Shown here: piece after piece, positions 1-10,155 of the stretch
How positions within the stretch are numbered: the first letter of the stretch is position 1
Layout of the letters: the number at the start of each line of letters is the position of its first letter
Notes under the pieces: generated by a model
What the model was told of the DNA's origin: nothing
The model's database searches: none
Seen by the model: only the letters and a program-made list of their open reading frames with translations
Assembly: GCA_947593355.1 (NCBI GenBank)
Contig: CANQDO010000014.1
Span: 1-34,205, forward strand
Direction: 5' to 3'
From: an uncultured Clostridia bacterium
Lineage (GTDB): Bacteria > Bacillota > Clostridia > TANB77 > CAG-508
Length of the DNA: 34,205 bases
Made by a program: the position numbers and the translations under genes

Positions 1-77
1 CAAATTTTTAATTAAATTTTGTGCCTTTCGCTACTGAGCGAAGCGAAGGCAAGAAAGGAATGATAGGTAATTATGAA
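1..77. repeat. 77-bp terminal inverted repeat, left copy
   Basis: Bases 1-77 are the exact reverse complement of 34129-34205. The identity runs through the start codon of the gene at each end (ATGAA) and stops at base 78. Inside it, bases about 23-50 form a hairpin: GCCTT/AAGGC and CGCT/AGCG stems with a bulged T and a 9-base loop. An AAAGGA ribosome binding site lies just after the hairpin, so the repeat acts as the 5' leader of both end genes. An exact 77-base overlap is also what a k=77 de Bruijn assembler leaves where a longer repeat breaks a contig, so the true repeat may extend beyond the window. Confidence 0.95.
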
Positions 78-897
78 TACAGCTGTAATTACAGGTAGTG
101 CCAGAGGTTTTGGCTATGCAATGATAAAATTATTTAGAGAAAGAAATTTTAATGTTGTACTATGTGATGTAAACAAAGAAAGTTTAGAGGAAGCAAAAAA
201 GAATTTAGAAGAGATGAAATATGATGGGAAAGTTCTTGCATTTGAAACAGATATCACGAAAGAAGAAGATATACAAAATTTAATAGATAACACATTAAAA
301 GAAACAAAAACTATAGATATATGGATAAATAATGCAGGAGTAAATCAAACTAATGTGCCAATATGGAAAGTAGATAAAAAAGTAATTGATAGATTAATAG
401 AAGTTGATTTAAAAGGAACTATTCTTTGTTCAAAATTAATAATGCAAGTTATGGAAAAACAGCATAGTGGTCAAATATTTAATGTGGAAGGTCATGGAAG
501 TAATGATGCAACTATCACTGGGCTTTCAATTTATGGCACATCTAAAAGAGCAGTAACGTATTTTACAGAGGCATTAGCACATGAGGCAGAAGAATTAAAT
601 ACAGGGGTATTAATTGGAAAAATAACTCCAGGAATAATGATTACAAACTTTATATACACAGCTTTAGGTGACGGAGAGAAAATTAAATTAGATGAAAAAA
701 CTAAAAAAGTATATAATATTTTGGGAGATTACCCTGAAACTATTGCAAACTATATGGTTGATAAAATTATAAATAATAAAAAGAATAATGCAAAATTTGT
801 ATGGCTAACTAATAAAAAGGCTGCATGGAGGTTTATGTCAGCAGGATTTAATAAAAGAGATTTTTTTCAAGATGATGTAAAAAAATTAACCGAATAA
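73..897 (+). CDS. Short-chain dehydrogenase/reductase (SDR), NYC1-like
   Basis: NAD(P)-dependent oxidoreductase with a Rossmann fold, 274 aa, cytoplasmic. The dinucleotide-binding TGSARGFG motif is at residues 7-14, the structural NNAG at 86-89, and the catalytic YGTSK at Tyr154/Lys158. The segment before the catalytic Tyr (FNVEGHGSND) recalls the chlorophyll b reductase (NYC1/NOL)-like SDR subgroup; Ser143 sits 11 residues before Tyr154 where 13 is usual. Substrate cannot be told from sequence. The start at 73 follows AAAGGA at 54-59 and lies inside the terminal repeat. It is monocistronic, with its own terminator at 913-940. Confidence 0.85.
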   Translation: MNTAVITGSARGFGYAMIKLFRERNFNVVLCDVNKESLEEAKKNLEEMKYDGKVLAFETDITKEEDIQNLIDNTLKETKTIDIWINNAGVNQTNVPIWKVDKKVIDRLIEVDLKGTILCSKLIMQVMEKQHSGQIFNVEGHGSNDATITGLSIYGTSKRAVTYFTEALAHEAEELNTGVLIGKITPGIMITNFIYTALGDGEKIKLDEKTKKVYNILGDYPETIANYMVDKIINNKKNNAKFVWLTNKKAAWRFMSAGFNKRDFFQDDVKKLTE

Positions 898-912
898 TTT
901 ATCTAAACAAAG

Positions 913-940
913 AGTTTACTATTTATAGTAAACTTTTTTA
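913..940 (+). terminator. Rho-independent terminator after the SDR gene
   Basis: Perfect 9-bp stem AGTTTACTA / TAGTAAACT with a 4-base loop, followed directly by TTTTTA. Confidence 0.85.
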
Positions 941-948
941 ATTATATA

Positions 949-1112
949 GCAAAATATTAATATATTATTTATTTAATAACATTTTGTGGGGACCAGCAAA
1001 TTATAGCTTGTAAAAAAATTTATTTTGTAAAACTTGTTTTACACAAATAAATTTTTAAACAAGCTATTATGTAGCTGGGAGTTATTAAATAAATAATATA
1101 TTCATATTTTGC
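949..1112. repeat. MITE-like palindromic element, copy 1
   Basis: A 164-bp non-coding element whose ends are inverted repeats of about 32 bp with one mismatch (GCAAAATATTAATATATTAT at the left against GCAAAATATGAATATATTAT read inward from the right). The inner part is also self-complementary (TAGCTTGT...ACAAGCTA), so the whole element folds into a long hairpin. A second, inverted and clearly homologous copy is at 29353-29520, sharing the internal GGGGACCA block. I see no convincing target duplication and no transposase. With its flanks (terminator on the left, gap promoter on the right) it accounts for the 898-1254 intergenic region. Confidence 0.85.
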
Positions 1113-1164
1113 TGACATATATTATATAAATTTTGGGAATATTAAAAAAAGAATTATATAACAC

Positions 1165-1193
1165 TTGAAAATATGGTAAATTTAGTATAAAAT
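1165..1193 (+). promoter_or_regulatory. Promoter of the gap glycolytic operon
   Basis: TTGAAA at 1165-1170 and TAAAAT at 1188-1193 with a 17-bp spacer. The roughly 55-nt leader contains two small possible hairpins, TGGT/ACCA and TGCG/CGCA, just before the GGAGG ribosome binding site. No CggR-type operator can be recognised with confidence. Confidence 0.6.
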
Positions 1194-1227
1194 AATACTG
1201 GTTAAAAATACCAAAAAAAGTGCGTAG

Positions 1228-2259
<1,032 letters not shown>

Positions 2260-2305
2260 TTTTTTACACAATAATAAAGTATAAATCTGAAGGGAGAATG
2301 TTAGT

Positions 2306-3493
2306 ATGAACAAAAAAACAGTTAGAGATATAGATTTGAAAGATAAAAAAGTTTTAGTTAGGTGTGACTTTAACGTACCTTTAGATGAACAAGGAAAAAT
2401 AACAGATAACAGAAGAATAGTAGGAGCAATTCCTACTATTCAATATCTACTTGATAATAACTGTAAAATAATTCTTTGTTCTCATTTAGGAAGGCCAAAG
2501 GGTGAAGTTAAACCAGAATTTTCATTAAAACCAGTAGCAGAAGAACTTTCAAAATTATTAGGAAAAGAAGTAAAGCTAGCAGAAGATGTAACAGGAGAAT
2601 CTGCAAAAGCGCTTACTTCAAATATGCAAAATGGTGAAATTGTTTTACTTGAAAATGTTAGATATGATAGTAGAGAAGAAAAAAATGACGAAAGTTTGTC
2701 AAAAGAATTAGCAGATTTAGCAGAAGTATATGTAAATGATGCGTTTGGAACAGCTCATAGAGCACATAGTTCAACAGCAGGTGTAGCAAGCTTTTTGCCA
2801 GCTGTATCAGGTTTCTTAATTGAAAAAGAATTAAACTTTTTAGGCAATGCTTTAGAAAATCCTAAAAGACCATTTGTAGCTATATTAGGTGGAAAGAAAG
2901 TATCAGATAAAATAGGTGTTATAGATAGCTTATTAGAAAAAGTAGATACACTAATTATTGGTGGAGGAATGGCATACACATTCTTTAAATCAATGGGCTA
3001 TAATGTTGGAAATTCTATTTGTGAGTTAGATAAATTAGATTTAGCTAAAAGTTTAATGGAAAAAGCAAAGCAAAAAGGTGTAAAATTAATGCTTCCAGTA
3101 GATAATGTTATTGCAGATGAATTTAGTGGAACAGCAAATACTAAAATAGTAGATTCTGACAAAATTCCAGATGGTTGGGAAGGTTTAGATATTGGACCAA
3201 AATCAATAGAAGCTTTTGAAGAAGAATTAAAAAATGCAAAAACAATAGTATGGAATGGTCCTGTTGGACTTTCAGAATACGAAATATTTGCAAATGGTAC
3301 AGTTTCAATAGCTAAATTATTAGCAAGCTTAACAGATTGCACAACTATTATAGGTGGAGGAGATTCAGCAGCTGCAATAGAAAAAATTGGTTTAGCTGAT
3401 AAAATGACTCATATTTCAACTGGAGGCGGAGCTTCACTAGAATTTTTAGAGGGTAAGAAATTACCAGGAATTGAATGTTTGCAAGATAAATAA
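2306..3493 (+). CDS. pgk: Phosphoglycerate kinase
   Basis: Transfers the acyl phosphate of 1,3-bisphosphoglycerate to ADP, making ATP and 3-phosphoglycerate. 395 aa, normal family length. Visible signatures are RCDFNVPLD near the N-terminus, SHLGRPKG, the N-domain ENVRY, the hinge-region [10 protein letters not shown], and the nucleotide-binding GGGDSAAA near the C-terminus. It is preceded by AAGGGAG and follows gap by 46 bp, so the two are co-transcribed. Confidence 0.98.
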   Translation: MNKKTVRDIDLKDKKVLVRCDFNVPLDEQGKITDNRRIVGAIPTIQYLLDNNCKIILCSHLGRPKGEVKPEFSLKPVAEELSKLLGKEVKLAEDVTGESAKALTSNMQNGEIVLLENVRYDSREEKNDESLSKELADLAEVYVNDAFGTAHRAHSSTAGVASFLPAVSGFLIEKELNFLGNALENPKRPFVAILGGKKVSDKIGVIDSLLEKVDTLIIGGGMAYTFFKSMGYNVGNSICELDKLDLAKSLMEKAKQKGVKLMLPVDNVIADEFSGTANTKIVDSDKIPDGWEGLDIGPKSIEAFEEELKNAKTIVWNGPVGLSEYEIFANGTVSIAKLLASLTDCTTIIGGGDSAAAIEKIGLADKMTHISTGGGASLEFLEGKKLPGIECLQDK

Positions 3494-3515
3494 GTATAGA
3501 GTAAGAGGCGAAATA

Positions 3516-4142
3516 ATGTCATTAGAAAAATATAAAGTACAACTAACGAAAGATAAATCGGAACAGTTAAATTATTTTAATGATAATTATGAAAAAATGG
3601 GTACAACAACAAGAAAGCAAGCAATAGAGCAAGGTTTACTTGTAGAGGCGGTTCAATTATGGGTAATAAATCCAAAAACAAAACAAGTATTAATGCAAAG
3701 AAGAAGTAAAGGAAAAGAAAATGACCCAGACATGATAGATGTAAGTGTATCAGGTCATGTTAAAGCAAACGAAACCAAAACACAAGCCATGATAAGAGAA
3801 GCAACAGAAGAAATTGGAACTAATATAGAAGATTTAGCTGGAAAGATGCAATATGTAATGGAATTTGAAATAGATCTTACAAAATTACAAAGAGAAGGAA
3901 GATATTTAGTGCATGAATTTATAGTATATTTAGATCATCCTTTATCATATTATAAAAAGCAAGATGAAGAGGTAGATAAACTTTTCTTTATGCGATATGA
4001 AGAAGTAAAAAGTAGAATTAGGCATCAAGACCCTCGAATGAGGATACCATATAATAAAGAAACAGAAGAATTGCTATATAAGATAGATGAGAAAATATAC
4101 AATAAAGATAAAAAAGAAAATAGTAAAGAGGAGGTTGTATGA
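3516..4142 (+). CDS. Nudix hydrolase (IDI/YfcD-like)
   Basis: 208-aa Nudix-superfamily protein. The Nudix box is intact: GHVKANE, seven residues, then REATEEIGT, which supplies the metal-binding glutamates. The preceding WVINPKTKQVLMQRR strand fits the isopentenyl-diphosphate-isomerase-like/YfcD subgroup; the substrate is unknown. An upstream ATG at 3471 lies inside pgk, so the start is set at 3516 behind AAGAGG. Its last codons contain the GAGGAGG ribosome binding site of tpiA and it overlaps tpiA by ATGA, so the two are translationally coupled. A housecleaning role for a glycolytic by-product is only inference from position. Confidence 0.9.
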   Translation: MSLEKYKVQLTKDKSEQLNYFNDNYEKMGTTTRKQAIEQGLLVEAVQLWVINPKTKQVLMQRRSKGKENDPDMIDVSVSGHVKANETKTQAMIREATEEIGTNIEDLAGKMQYVMEFEIDLTKLQREGRYLVHEFIVYLDHPLSYYKKQDEEVDKLFFMRYEEVKSRIRHQDPRMRIPYNKETEELLYKIDEKIYNKDKKENSKEEVV

Positions 4143-4885
4143 GAAAAAGAGTAATTGCTGGAAATTGGAAAATGAATATGTTACCAAATGAAGCAATAAG
4201 CTTCATAGAACAACTTTCAAACAAAGTAGCAGACGCAAAAGAAGAAATAGTATTATGTGTTCCATATACAGATTTATTTTATAGTTTACTCACAGCTCAA
4301 AATACAAATATAAAAATAGGCGCACAGAATATGCACTGGGAAGAAAATGGAGCATATACAGGAGAGGTATCTGGACCTATGTTAAAATCAATAGGTGTGC
4401 AATATGTTATAATAGGTCATTCAGAAAGAAGACAGTATTTTGCAGAAACAGATGATACTGTAAATAAAAAGGTAAAATCGGCTTTTAAATATGGGCTAAA
4501 ACCAATAGTTTGCGTTGGAGAAACTTTAGAACAAAGAGAAGCGGGAAATACAAAAGAAATAATAACAAAACAAACACAGCTTGCTTTAGATGGTCTTAAT
4601 GCAAACGAAATAGAAAATACAATAATTGCATATGAACCAATATGGGCTATAGGCACAGGTAAAACAGCCACTTCAGAAGATGCAAATAATTCTATAAAAG
4701 AAATAAGAAATAAAATTAAAGAAATTTATGGAGAAGAAATATCTGAAAAAGTAGTAATATTATATGGCGGAAGTGTAAAAGCTTCAAATGCAAAAGAATT
4801 ATTTATGACTTCAGATATAGATGGAGCATTAGTTGGTGGCGCAAGTTTAAATGTAGAAGAATTTACAAAAATAATAGCAGGATAG
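4139..4885 (+). CDS. tpiA: Triosephosphate isomerase
   Basis: Interconverts dihydroxyacetone phosphate and glyceraldehyde 3-phosphate. 248 aa TIM barrel with all catalytic residues visible: Lys11 in GNWKMN, His94 in GHSERR, Glu166 in AYEPIWAIGTG, and the phosphate-binding YGGSV near residue 210. It starts in a 4-bp ATGA overlap with the Nudix gene. Confidence 0.98.
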   Translation: MRKRVIAGNWKMNMLPNEAISFIEQLSNKVADAKEEIVLCVPYTDLFYSLLTAQNTNIKIGAQNMHWEENGAYTGEVSGPMLKSIGVQYVIIGHSERRQYFAETDDTVNKKVKSAFKYGLKPIVCVGETLEQREAGNTKEIITKQTQLALDGLNANEIENTIIAYEPIWAIGTGKTATSEDANNSIKEIRNKIKEIYGEEISEKVVILYGGSVKASNAKELFMTSDIDGALVGGASLNVEEFTKIIAG

Positions 4886-4909
4886 AAAATAGGGAGAAGG
4901 TATAATAAA

Positions 4910-6439
4910 ATGAATAAAAATTTAACAATGCTAATGATATTAGATGGATTTGGAGAGAATGAACAAGAAAGGGCAAATGCAATAAAACTTGCAAATACAC
5001 CTAATATAGACAAACTAATGAAAACATGCCCAACTACAGATATATATACAAGTGGGCTAAATGTAGGTCTTCCAGATGGACAAATGGGAAATTCAGAAGT
5101 AGGGCATACAAATATTGGTGCAGGACGAATAGTATATCAAGAATTAACAAGAATAACTAAATCTATAGAAGATGGAGATTTCTTTAGCATACCAGAATTT
5201 GTAGAAGCAATAGAAAACTGTAAAAAATATAACTCAAAATTGCATATAATGGGATTACTTTCAGACGGAGGAGTTCATAGTACAACTCGTCATTTATATG
5301 CACTTTTGGAATTAGCAAAAAGAAAAGATTTTGAAGATGTATATGTACATTGCTTTATGGACGGTAGAGATACTCCACCAGCTTCAGGTGAAAGTTATAT
5401 AGCAGAATTAGAAGAAAAAATGAAGGAAAAAGGTGTAGGAAAAATTGCAACAATTTCAGGAAGATTTTATGCAATGGATAGAGATAAAAGATGGCCAAGA
5501 GTTGAAAAAGCATATAATGCTTTAGTAAATGGAGTTGGAGAAAAAGCAACTTCAAGCATTTCTGCAATAGAAAGTTCATATCAAAAAGAAATATTTGATG
5601 AATTTATAGAACCAACAGTAATATGTAACGGAGATAATCCAGTAGCAACCATAGAAGAACATGATTCAGTAATATTCTATAATTTTAGAACAGATAGAGC
5701 AAGAGAAATTACAAGAGCATTAGTTGATCCAGAATTTAAAGAGTTTGAAACAAAACCATTAAATTTATATTATGTATGTATGACAACTTATGATGAAACA
5801 ATGCCAAATGTAGTAGTTGCCTTTAAAAAGCAGGAACTAAAAAATACATTTGGAGAATACATAGCAAATAAAGGGCTAACTCAACTAAGAATTGCAGAAA
5901 CAGAGAAATATGCTCATGTTACATTTTTCTTTAATGGTGGAGAGGAAAAGCAATACCCAGGAGAAGATAGAATATTAGTACCTTCACCTAAAGTAGAAAC
6001 TTATGACTTAAAACCTGAAATGAGTGCATATGAAGTAACAGAAAAAGTATTAGATGCAATAAACAGTAGAAAATATGATTGTATTATACTAAATTATGCT
6101 AATCCAGATATGGTAGGGCATACAGGAAATTTGGAGGCTGCAATAAAAGCAGTAGAAACAATAGATGAATGTGTAGGAAAAGTTGTAGAAGCGGTAAAAG
6201 AACAAGATGGAGTATTAATCATTACAGCTGACCATGGAAACATAGAACAAATGATAGACTATAAAACAGGAGAACCACATACTGCACATACTACAAACCC
6301 AGTTCCATTAATATTAGTAGGTATGGAAAATGCAAAATTAAGGCAAGGAAAATTAGCTGATTTAGCACCAACTATGTTACAAATTATGGGACTTGAAAAA
6401 CCTGAAGAAATGACAGGAGAAAGCCTAATAGAGGGGTAA
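4910..6439 (+). CDS. gpmI: 2,3-bisphosphoglycerate-independent phosphoglycerate mutase
   Basis: Converts 3-phosphoglycerate to 2-phosphoglycerate with two Mn ions. 509 aa, full length. The alkaline-phosphatase-like metal site starts at LDGFG (residues 11-15), the phosphorylated nucleophile is Ser62 in GNSEVGH, the substrate-binding FMDGRDTPP lies in the transferase domain, and TADHGN near the C-terminus completes the metal site. It follows tpiA by 24 bp. Enolase, the next enzyme of the pathway, is not in this window. Confidence 0.98.
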   Translation: MNKNLTMLMILDGFGENEQERANAIKLANTPNIDKLMKTCPTTDIYTSGLNVGLPDGQMGNSEVGHTNIGAGRIVYQELTRITKSIEDGDFFSIPEFVEAIENCKKYNSKLHIMGLLSDGGVHSTTRHLYALLELAKRKDFEDVYVHCFMDGRDTPPASGESYIAELEEKMKEKGVGKIATISGRFYAMDRDKRWPRVEKAYNALVNGVGEKATSSISAIESSYQKEIFDEFIEPTVICNGDNPVATIEEHDSVIFYNFRTDRAREITRALVDPEFKEFETKPLNLYYVCMTTYDETMPNVVVAFKKQELKNTFGEYIANKGLTQLRIAETEKYAHVTFFFNGGEEKQYPGEDRILVPSPKVETYDLKPEMSAYEVTEKVLDAINSRKYDCIILNYANPDMVGHTGNLEAAIKAVETIDECVGKVVEAVKEQDGVLIITADHGNIEQMIDYKTGEPHTAHTTNPVPLILVGMENAKLRQGKLADLAPTMLQIMGLEKPEEMTGESLIEG

Positions 6440-6443
6440 TTTT

Positions 6444-7208
6444 ATGTTAGATGCATTAGTTTTAAATGATATGTATTCTAAAATTCAAAAACAGCTATTC
6501 TACATGATACCTGAAAGATGGAGTAAAATATATTTATATGCTTCAGTTATAGACCAAGTAAATAAACTTCAAACAGGGGAAATGTTTTTTTACTATTTCC
6601 CAAAAGGGTTATTAAAAAAGAATCCTGTAAATGTATATGAAGTACCCACTAAATTTAATATAGATGAAGCAGAATATTTTGCTTTAGCAGATGAATTGTA
6701 CGGAACAATAAAACAATTAAGAGACAAATTCGAAAGAAATAATGAAAAGATGTGGAGTAGCATAACAATAAGTATAGAAAACTGTAAATTTAATATAGAA
6801 TATAAATATGAAAATTTATTAGGTTCCAAATATTCAAGTTTAGATAGGCATATAGTTTGGAAATATAAATATTTAGATTTACCAATAGAAAGGTTTTCAA
6901 AAAGGGAAAGAAATATGATTGAGCATTACTTATTTGATGAAAAATTTAGTAATGTTGAGTTAAAAAAAGATGTGCAAAGTGTATATAATCAAAAAATAAA
7001 TAATATTATAGATTATAACAAAGAAGATTTTAATTTTGTGGAAGAAGAAAATGACAATGCTTCTAAAAAGAAAAAAGTAGCTAATGACTACATTACAGAT
7101 TCTGCAGAACAAATTCCACAGTACATGAAGAACTGGCAAGAGCAAAAAAGCCAATATGAAACAGAAGAAAAACAATTTAAAAGTAAAAATCAAATATTAA
7201 ATTTATAA
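6444..7208 (+). CDS. YezG/DUF600-family immunity-like protein with charged C-terminal tail
   Basis: 254 aa. Residues about 1-150 match the YezG (DUF600) family from memory of B. subtilis YezG, the antitoxin of the LXG toxin YeeF: MIPERWSKIYLYA near the start, FFYYFPKG, DELYGTIKQLRDKF, and the RHIVWKYKYL block. The last ~95 residues are a charged, low-complexity tail rich in Lys, Glu, Asn and Gln that is not part of the YezG I know. The start lies 4 bp after the gpmI stop, behind GAGGGG, so it is expressed with glycolysis. No LXG toxin lies in the window. Its function here is unknown; it may be an orphan immunity gene or a domesticated relative. Confidence 0.75.
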   Translation: MLDALVLNDMYSKIQKQLFYMIPERWSKIYLYASVIDQVNKLQTGEMFFYYFPKGLLKKNPVNVYEVPTKFNIDEAEYFALADELYGTIKQLRDKFERNNEKMWSSITISIENCKFNIEYKYENLLGSKYSSLDRHIVWKYKYLDLPIERFSKRERNMIEHYLFDEKFSNVELKKDVQSVYNQKINNIIDYNKEDFNFVEEENDNASKKKKVANDYITDSAEQIPQYMKNWQEQKSQYETEEKQFKSKNQILNL

Positions 7209-7241
7209 AGCAATAAATAAAGCTTGAAAGGAGAAATGAAA

Positions 7242-7934
7242 ATGATTTATTCAAAAGAAGTAGAAGAAATGTGCAAAGTAGCAAAAGGAGTAGACCATGG
7301 ACCAGCACCAATTCCAGAAGAAGGAAAATGGGTTAAAGCAAAAGATATAAAAGATATATCTGGTTTTACACATGGTATTGGATGGTGTGCACCACAACAA
7401 GGAGCATGCAAATTAACATTAAATGTTAAGGAAGGAGTTATTCAAGAAGCATTAGTAGAAACAATAGGCTGTAGTGGAATGACACATTCAGCAGCTATGG
7501 CTGGAGAAATTCTAGTTGGAAAAACTATATTAGAAGCATTAAATACTGATTTAGTTTGTGACGCTATAAATACTGCTATGAGAGAATTATTCTTACAAAT
7601 AGTATATGGTAGAACACAATCTGCATTTTCAGAAAATGGTTTGGCTGTAGGAGCAGGACTTGAAGATTTAGGAAAAGGACATCGTTCACAAGTAGGAACA
7701 ATATATTCTACATTATCAAAAGGTCCAAGATACCTAGAACTTGCAGAAGGATACATAGTTGAATTAGGATTAGACAAAGATGACCAAATTATAGGATACA
7801 AATATGTAAATTTAGGAAAAATGATGGAAAACATAAAGAAGGGTATTGAACCTACAGAAGCAATAGAAAAAGCATCAGGAAAATACGGAAGATTTGATGA
7901 AGCAGTAAAGAAAATAGATCCTAGACAAGAATAA
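7242..7934 (+). CDS. NifU-like Fe-S cluster assembly scaffold-type protein (GGGtGRT partner)
   Basis: 230 aa. It has a NifU/IscU-N-like arrangement of conserved cysteines: one in GWCAPQQGAC, one in TIGCSGMTH and one in LVCDAI. The family commonly precedes the GGGtGRT-protein gene in Clostridia, as it does here. In-frame TTG (7224) and ATG (7236) codons lie upstream, but AGGAG at 7229-7233 is best spaced (8 nt) for ATG 7242. It is 33 bp from the YezG-like gene and 34 bp from the GGGtGRT gene. The role as Fe-S scaffold is inferred from the family; the client protein is unknown. Confidence 0.75.
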   Translation: MIYSKEVEEMCKVAKGVDHGPAPIPEEGKWVKAKDIKDISGFTHGIGWCAPQQGACKLTLNVKEGVIQEALVETIGCSGMTHSAAMAGEILVGKTILEALNTDLVCDAINTAMRELFLQIVYGRTQSAFSENGLAVGAGLEDLGKGHRSQVGTIYSTLSKGPRYLELAEGYIVELGLDKDDQIIGYKYVNLGKMMENIKKGIEPTEAIEKASGKYGRFDEAVKKIDPRQE

Positions 7935-7968
7935 TAATAGTAAAAATATAAAAGGAGGAAGAATAATT

Positions 7969-8970
7969 ATGGCAGTAACATTTGAAGGTTATGAAAGAAG
8001 AATTAATCAAATTAAACCAGTAATGGAAAAATACGGAATAAAAGATTTTGAAGATGCATTAAATATATGCAAGGAAAAAGGATTTAATCCTTATGAAATA
8101 ACAAGAGGAGTACAAACAATATGCTTTGAAAATGCATGTTGGGCATACACATTAGGTGCTGCAATAGCTATAAAAAAAGGTTGCACAAAAGCAGCAGATG
8201 CAGCAAAAGCAATAGGAGAAGGTTTACAAGCTTTTTGTATTCCAGGTTCAGTTGCAGATGATAGAAAGGTTGGATTAGGACATGGAAATTTAGCATCAAT
8301 GCTATTATCAGAAGAAACAAAGTGCTTCGCATTTTTAGCAGGACATGAAAGTTTTGCAGCAGCAGAAGGTGCAATTGGTATTGCAAAATCTGCTAACAAA
8401 GTAAGAAAAGAACCATTAAGAGTTATCTTAAATGGACTTGGAAAAGATGCAGCACAAGTAATATCAAGAATAAATGGATTTACATATGTAAAAACAGATT
8501 TTGATTTCTTTACAGGAAAAGTTAAAATAGTAGAAGAAATTCCGTATTCAGATGGAGAAAGAAGTAAAGTAAGATGCTATGGAGCAAATGACGTAAGAGA
8601 GGGTGTAGCTATAATGTGGCTTGAAGACGTTGATGTTTCTATAACAGGTAACTCAACAAACCCTACAAGATTCCAACACCCAGTAGCAGGTACATACAAA
8701 AAAGAAAGAATAGAAGCAGGTAAAAAATACTTTTCAGTAGCATCAGGTGGAGGAACAGGTAGAACTCTTCATCCAGATAATATGGCTGCAGGTCCTGCAT
8801 CTTATGGTATGACAGATACTATGGGAAGAATGCATTCAGACGCACAATTTGCAGGTTCTTCATCAGTTCCAGCTCACGTTGAAATGATGGGATTAATAGG
8901 AATGGGTAATAACCCAATGGTTGGTTGTACAGTTTCTGTTGCAGTTGCCGTAGAGCAAGCTATGAAATAA
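7969..8970 (+). CDS. GGGtGRT protein
   Basis: 333 aa member of the family named for its motif, seen here as SGGGTGRTLHPDN at about residues 259-271. It is rich in Gly/Ala and has conserved Cys residues (TICFENACWAY, NNPMVGCTVSV). No enzyme activity is established to my knowledge. It is paired with the NifU-like gene upstream and has a very strong AAAGGAGG ribosome binding site. It is the last gene of the operon, with a terminator hairpin at 8989-9021. Confidence 0.85.
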   Translation: MAVTFEGYERRINQIKPVMEKYGIKDFEDALNICKEKGFNPYEITRGVQTICFENACWAYTLGAAIAIKKGCTKAADAAKAIGEGLQAFCIPGSVADDRKVGLGHGNLASMLLSEETKCFAFLAGHESFAAAEGAIGIAKSANKVRKEPLRVILNGLGKDAAQVISRINGFTYVKTDFDFFTGKVKIVEEIPYSDGERSKVRCYGANDVREGVAIMWLEDVDVSITGNSTNPTRFQHPVAGTYKKERIEAGKKYFSVASGGGTGRTLHPDNMAAGPASYGMTDTMGRMHSDAQFAGSSSVPAHVEMMGLIGMGNNPMVGCTVSVAVAVEQAMK

Positions 8971-8988
8971 AATATGAATAAAGCAAGT

Positions 8989-9028
8989 AAAACAGTATAA
9001 TCTTAGTGGTTATACTGTTTTAAATTTT
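8989..9028 (+). terminator. Terminator of the glycolytic/GGGtGRT operon
   Basis: 12-bp perfect stem AAAACAGTATAA (8989-9000) / TTATACTGTTTT (9010-9021), loop of 9, then AAATTTTT. The T tract is slightly displaced. Confidence 0.75.
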
Positions 9029-9045
9029 TGAAAGGAATAAAAATA

Positions 9046-9984
9046 GTGAAATATAATGTAGCAAGAAATGATAAATATATACTAAAACTAAAAACAGAAT
9101 TAGAAAAGAAATATGGATTAAATATACAGCAAATAGAAGCAGGAAGCAGAGGAGTAGATGGAGAAACATGGGTTATTTTTTTAAGCAGAAGTAGAAAAGT
9201 ATTTGCAAAAATAGCCTATATGCAAGGACATAAGGAAAGGTTAAAAAATAGTACTATAGCTATAAATTATATGATACAAAGAGGTATTACCAATATAAAT
9301 AAAATTCTACTAACAAAAGATGAACAATCATATATGGAGTTTAATGATGGTATATTATGTTTGTTTGATTTTATAGATGGTGATATAGATTTCAATATTC
9401 CATATGAAAGAGTTTTGGAAAACTTAATAGAAGTATATAAAATAGGCGATAATGATGTGATTTTAAGAGAAAATTTTGAAATAGAATCTATAATAGAAAA
9501 GCTTAAACAATTGATTGATATAGAATCTAGGAAAAATGATGAATTAGGTCAACTGCTAAAAAAACATAAAGAGCAGTTAAATGTTGATATGAGTATATTA
9601 AAAAAGGCTCAAAAATTAATTAATAAAGATGGAAAAAAATATATAACACATGGAGATGCATGTGTAAATATAATTAAAGGAAGTCATCAAGATTATCTTA
9701 TAGATTGGGACGATGCATTAGTTGCACCGATAGAAAGAGATTGCTGGTTTTTTATGAATTCTAGAGAAAAGATAATAAATATCAACAAAATTTTATTAAA
9801 AAATAATATAGATTATGAATTATCAAATGAAATGCTAGTATTTTATGCATATAAGAGCTATATAATTTACTTAAATGATGATATAGAAAAGTATATACAA
9901 ACCGGTAATAAAGATGTTTTAAATGATATAGAAGATTTATTTGATGGATGGGTAAGAGAAAGAATGGAGTCTATAAAAATATGA
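9046..9984 (+). CDS. APH/choline-kinase-fold phosphotransferase
   Basis: 312 aa small-molecule kinase fold. The catalytic loop is THGDACVNII (HGDxxxxN) and the metal-binding motif is LIDWDDA, both in the C-terminal half. The family includes aminoglycoside, choline and homoserine kinases, so the substrate is not known and a resistance role should not be assumed. The start is placed at GTG 9046, nine bases after AAAGGA; the TTG at 9028 lies upstream of that site. It stands between the operon terminator and a separate promoter at 10036. Confidence 0.75.
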   Translation: MKYNVARNDKYILKLKTELEKKYGLNIQQIEAGSRGVDGETWVIFLSRSRKVFAKIAYMQGHKERLKNSTIAINYMIQRGITNINKILLTKDEQSYMEFNDGILCLFDFIDGDIDFNIPYERVLENLIEVYKIGDNDVILRENFEIESIIEKLKQLIDIESRKNDELGQLLKKHKEQLNVDMSILKKAQKLINKDGKKYITHGDACVNIIKGSHQDYLIDWDDALVAPIERDCWFFMNSREKIININKILLKNNIDYELSNEMLVFYAYKSYIIYLNDDIEKYIQTGNKDVLNDIEDLFDGWVRERMESIKI

Positions 9985-10035
9985 TAAGAACTTGTAAAGT
10001 ATATAAAATACAGGCATAATTTGGGAGTATAATGG

Positions 10036-10064
10036 TTGACTTTTAGCGATTATGAATGTATAAT
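10036..10064 (+). promoter_or_regulatory. Promoter upstream of the small nucleotidyltransferase gene
   Basis: TTGACT (10036-10041), 17-bp spacer, perfect TATAAT (10059-10064). The ~85-nt leader has a small AACTTA/TAAGTT hairpin with a T run at about 10111-10135. Confidence 0.7.
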
Positions 10065-10155
10065 TTTAAGGAAATTATGAATTTAAATTTTTATTAATAA
10101 AGTTATGGCTAACTTAACTTACAGCTAAGTTTTAATTATGGAAAGGAAAAAATTA

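Noticed and set aside
949-1112. Structured regulatory RNA or riboswitch upstream of gap
   Set aside because: The region is a self-complementary repeat with a second inverted copy at 29353-29520 and lies upstream of the gap promoter, so it is better explained as a MITE-like element.
2755-3342. Open frames on the minus strand inside pgk, gap, aspS and others
   Set aside because: They mirror strongly conserved genes on the other strand, lack ribosome binding sites and encode no recognisable protein.
9046-9984. Aminoglycoside resistance gene
   Set aside because: Only the general APH/choline-kinase catalytic motifs are seen; no specific resistance subfamily can be recognised.
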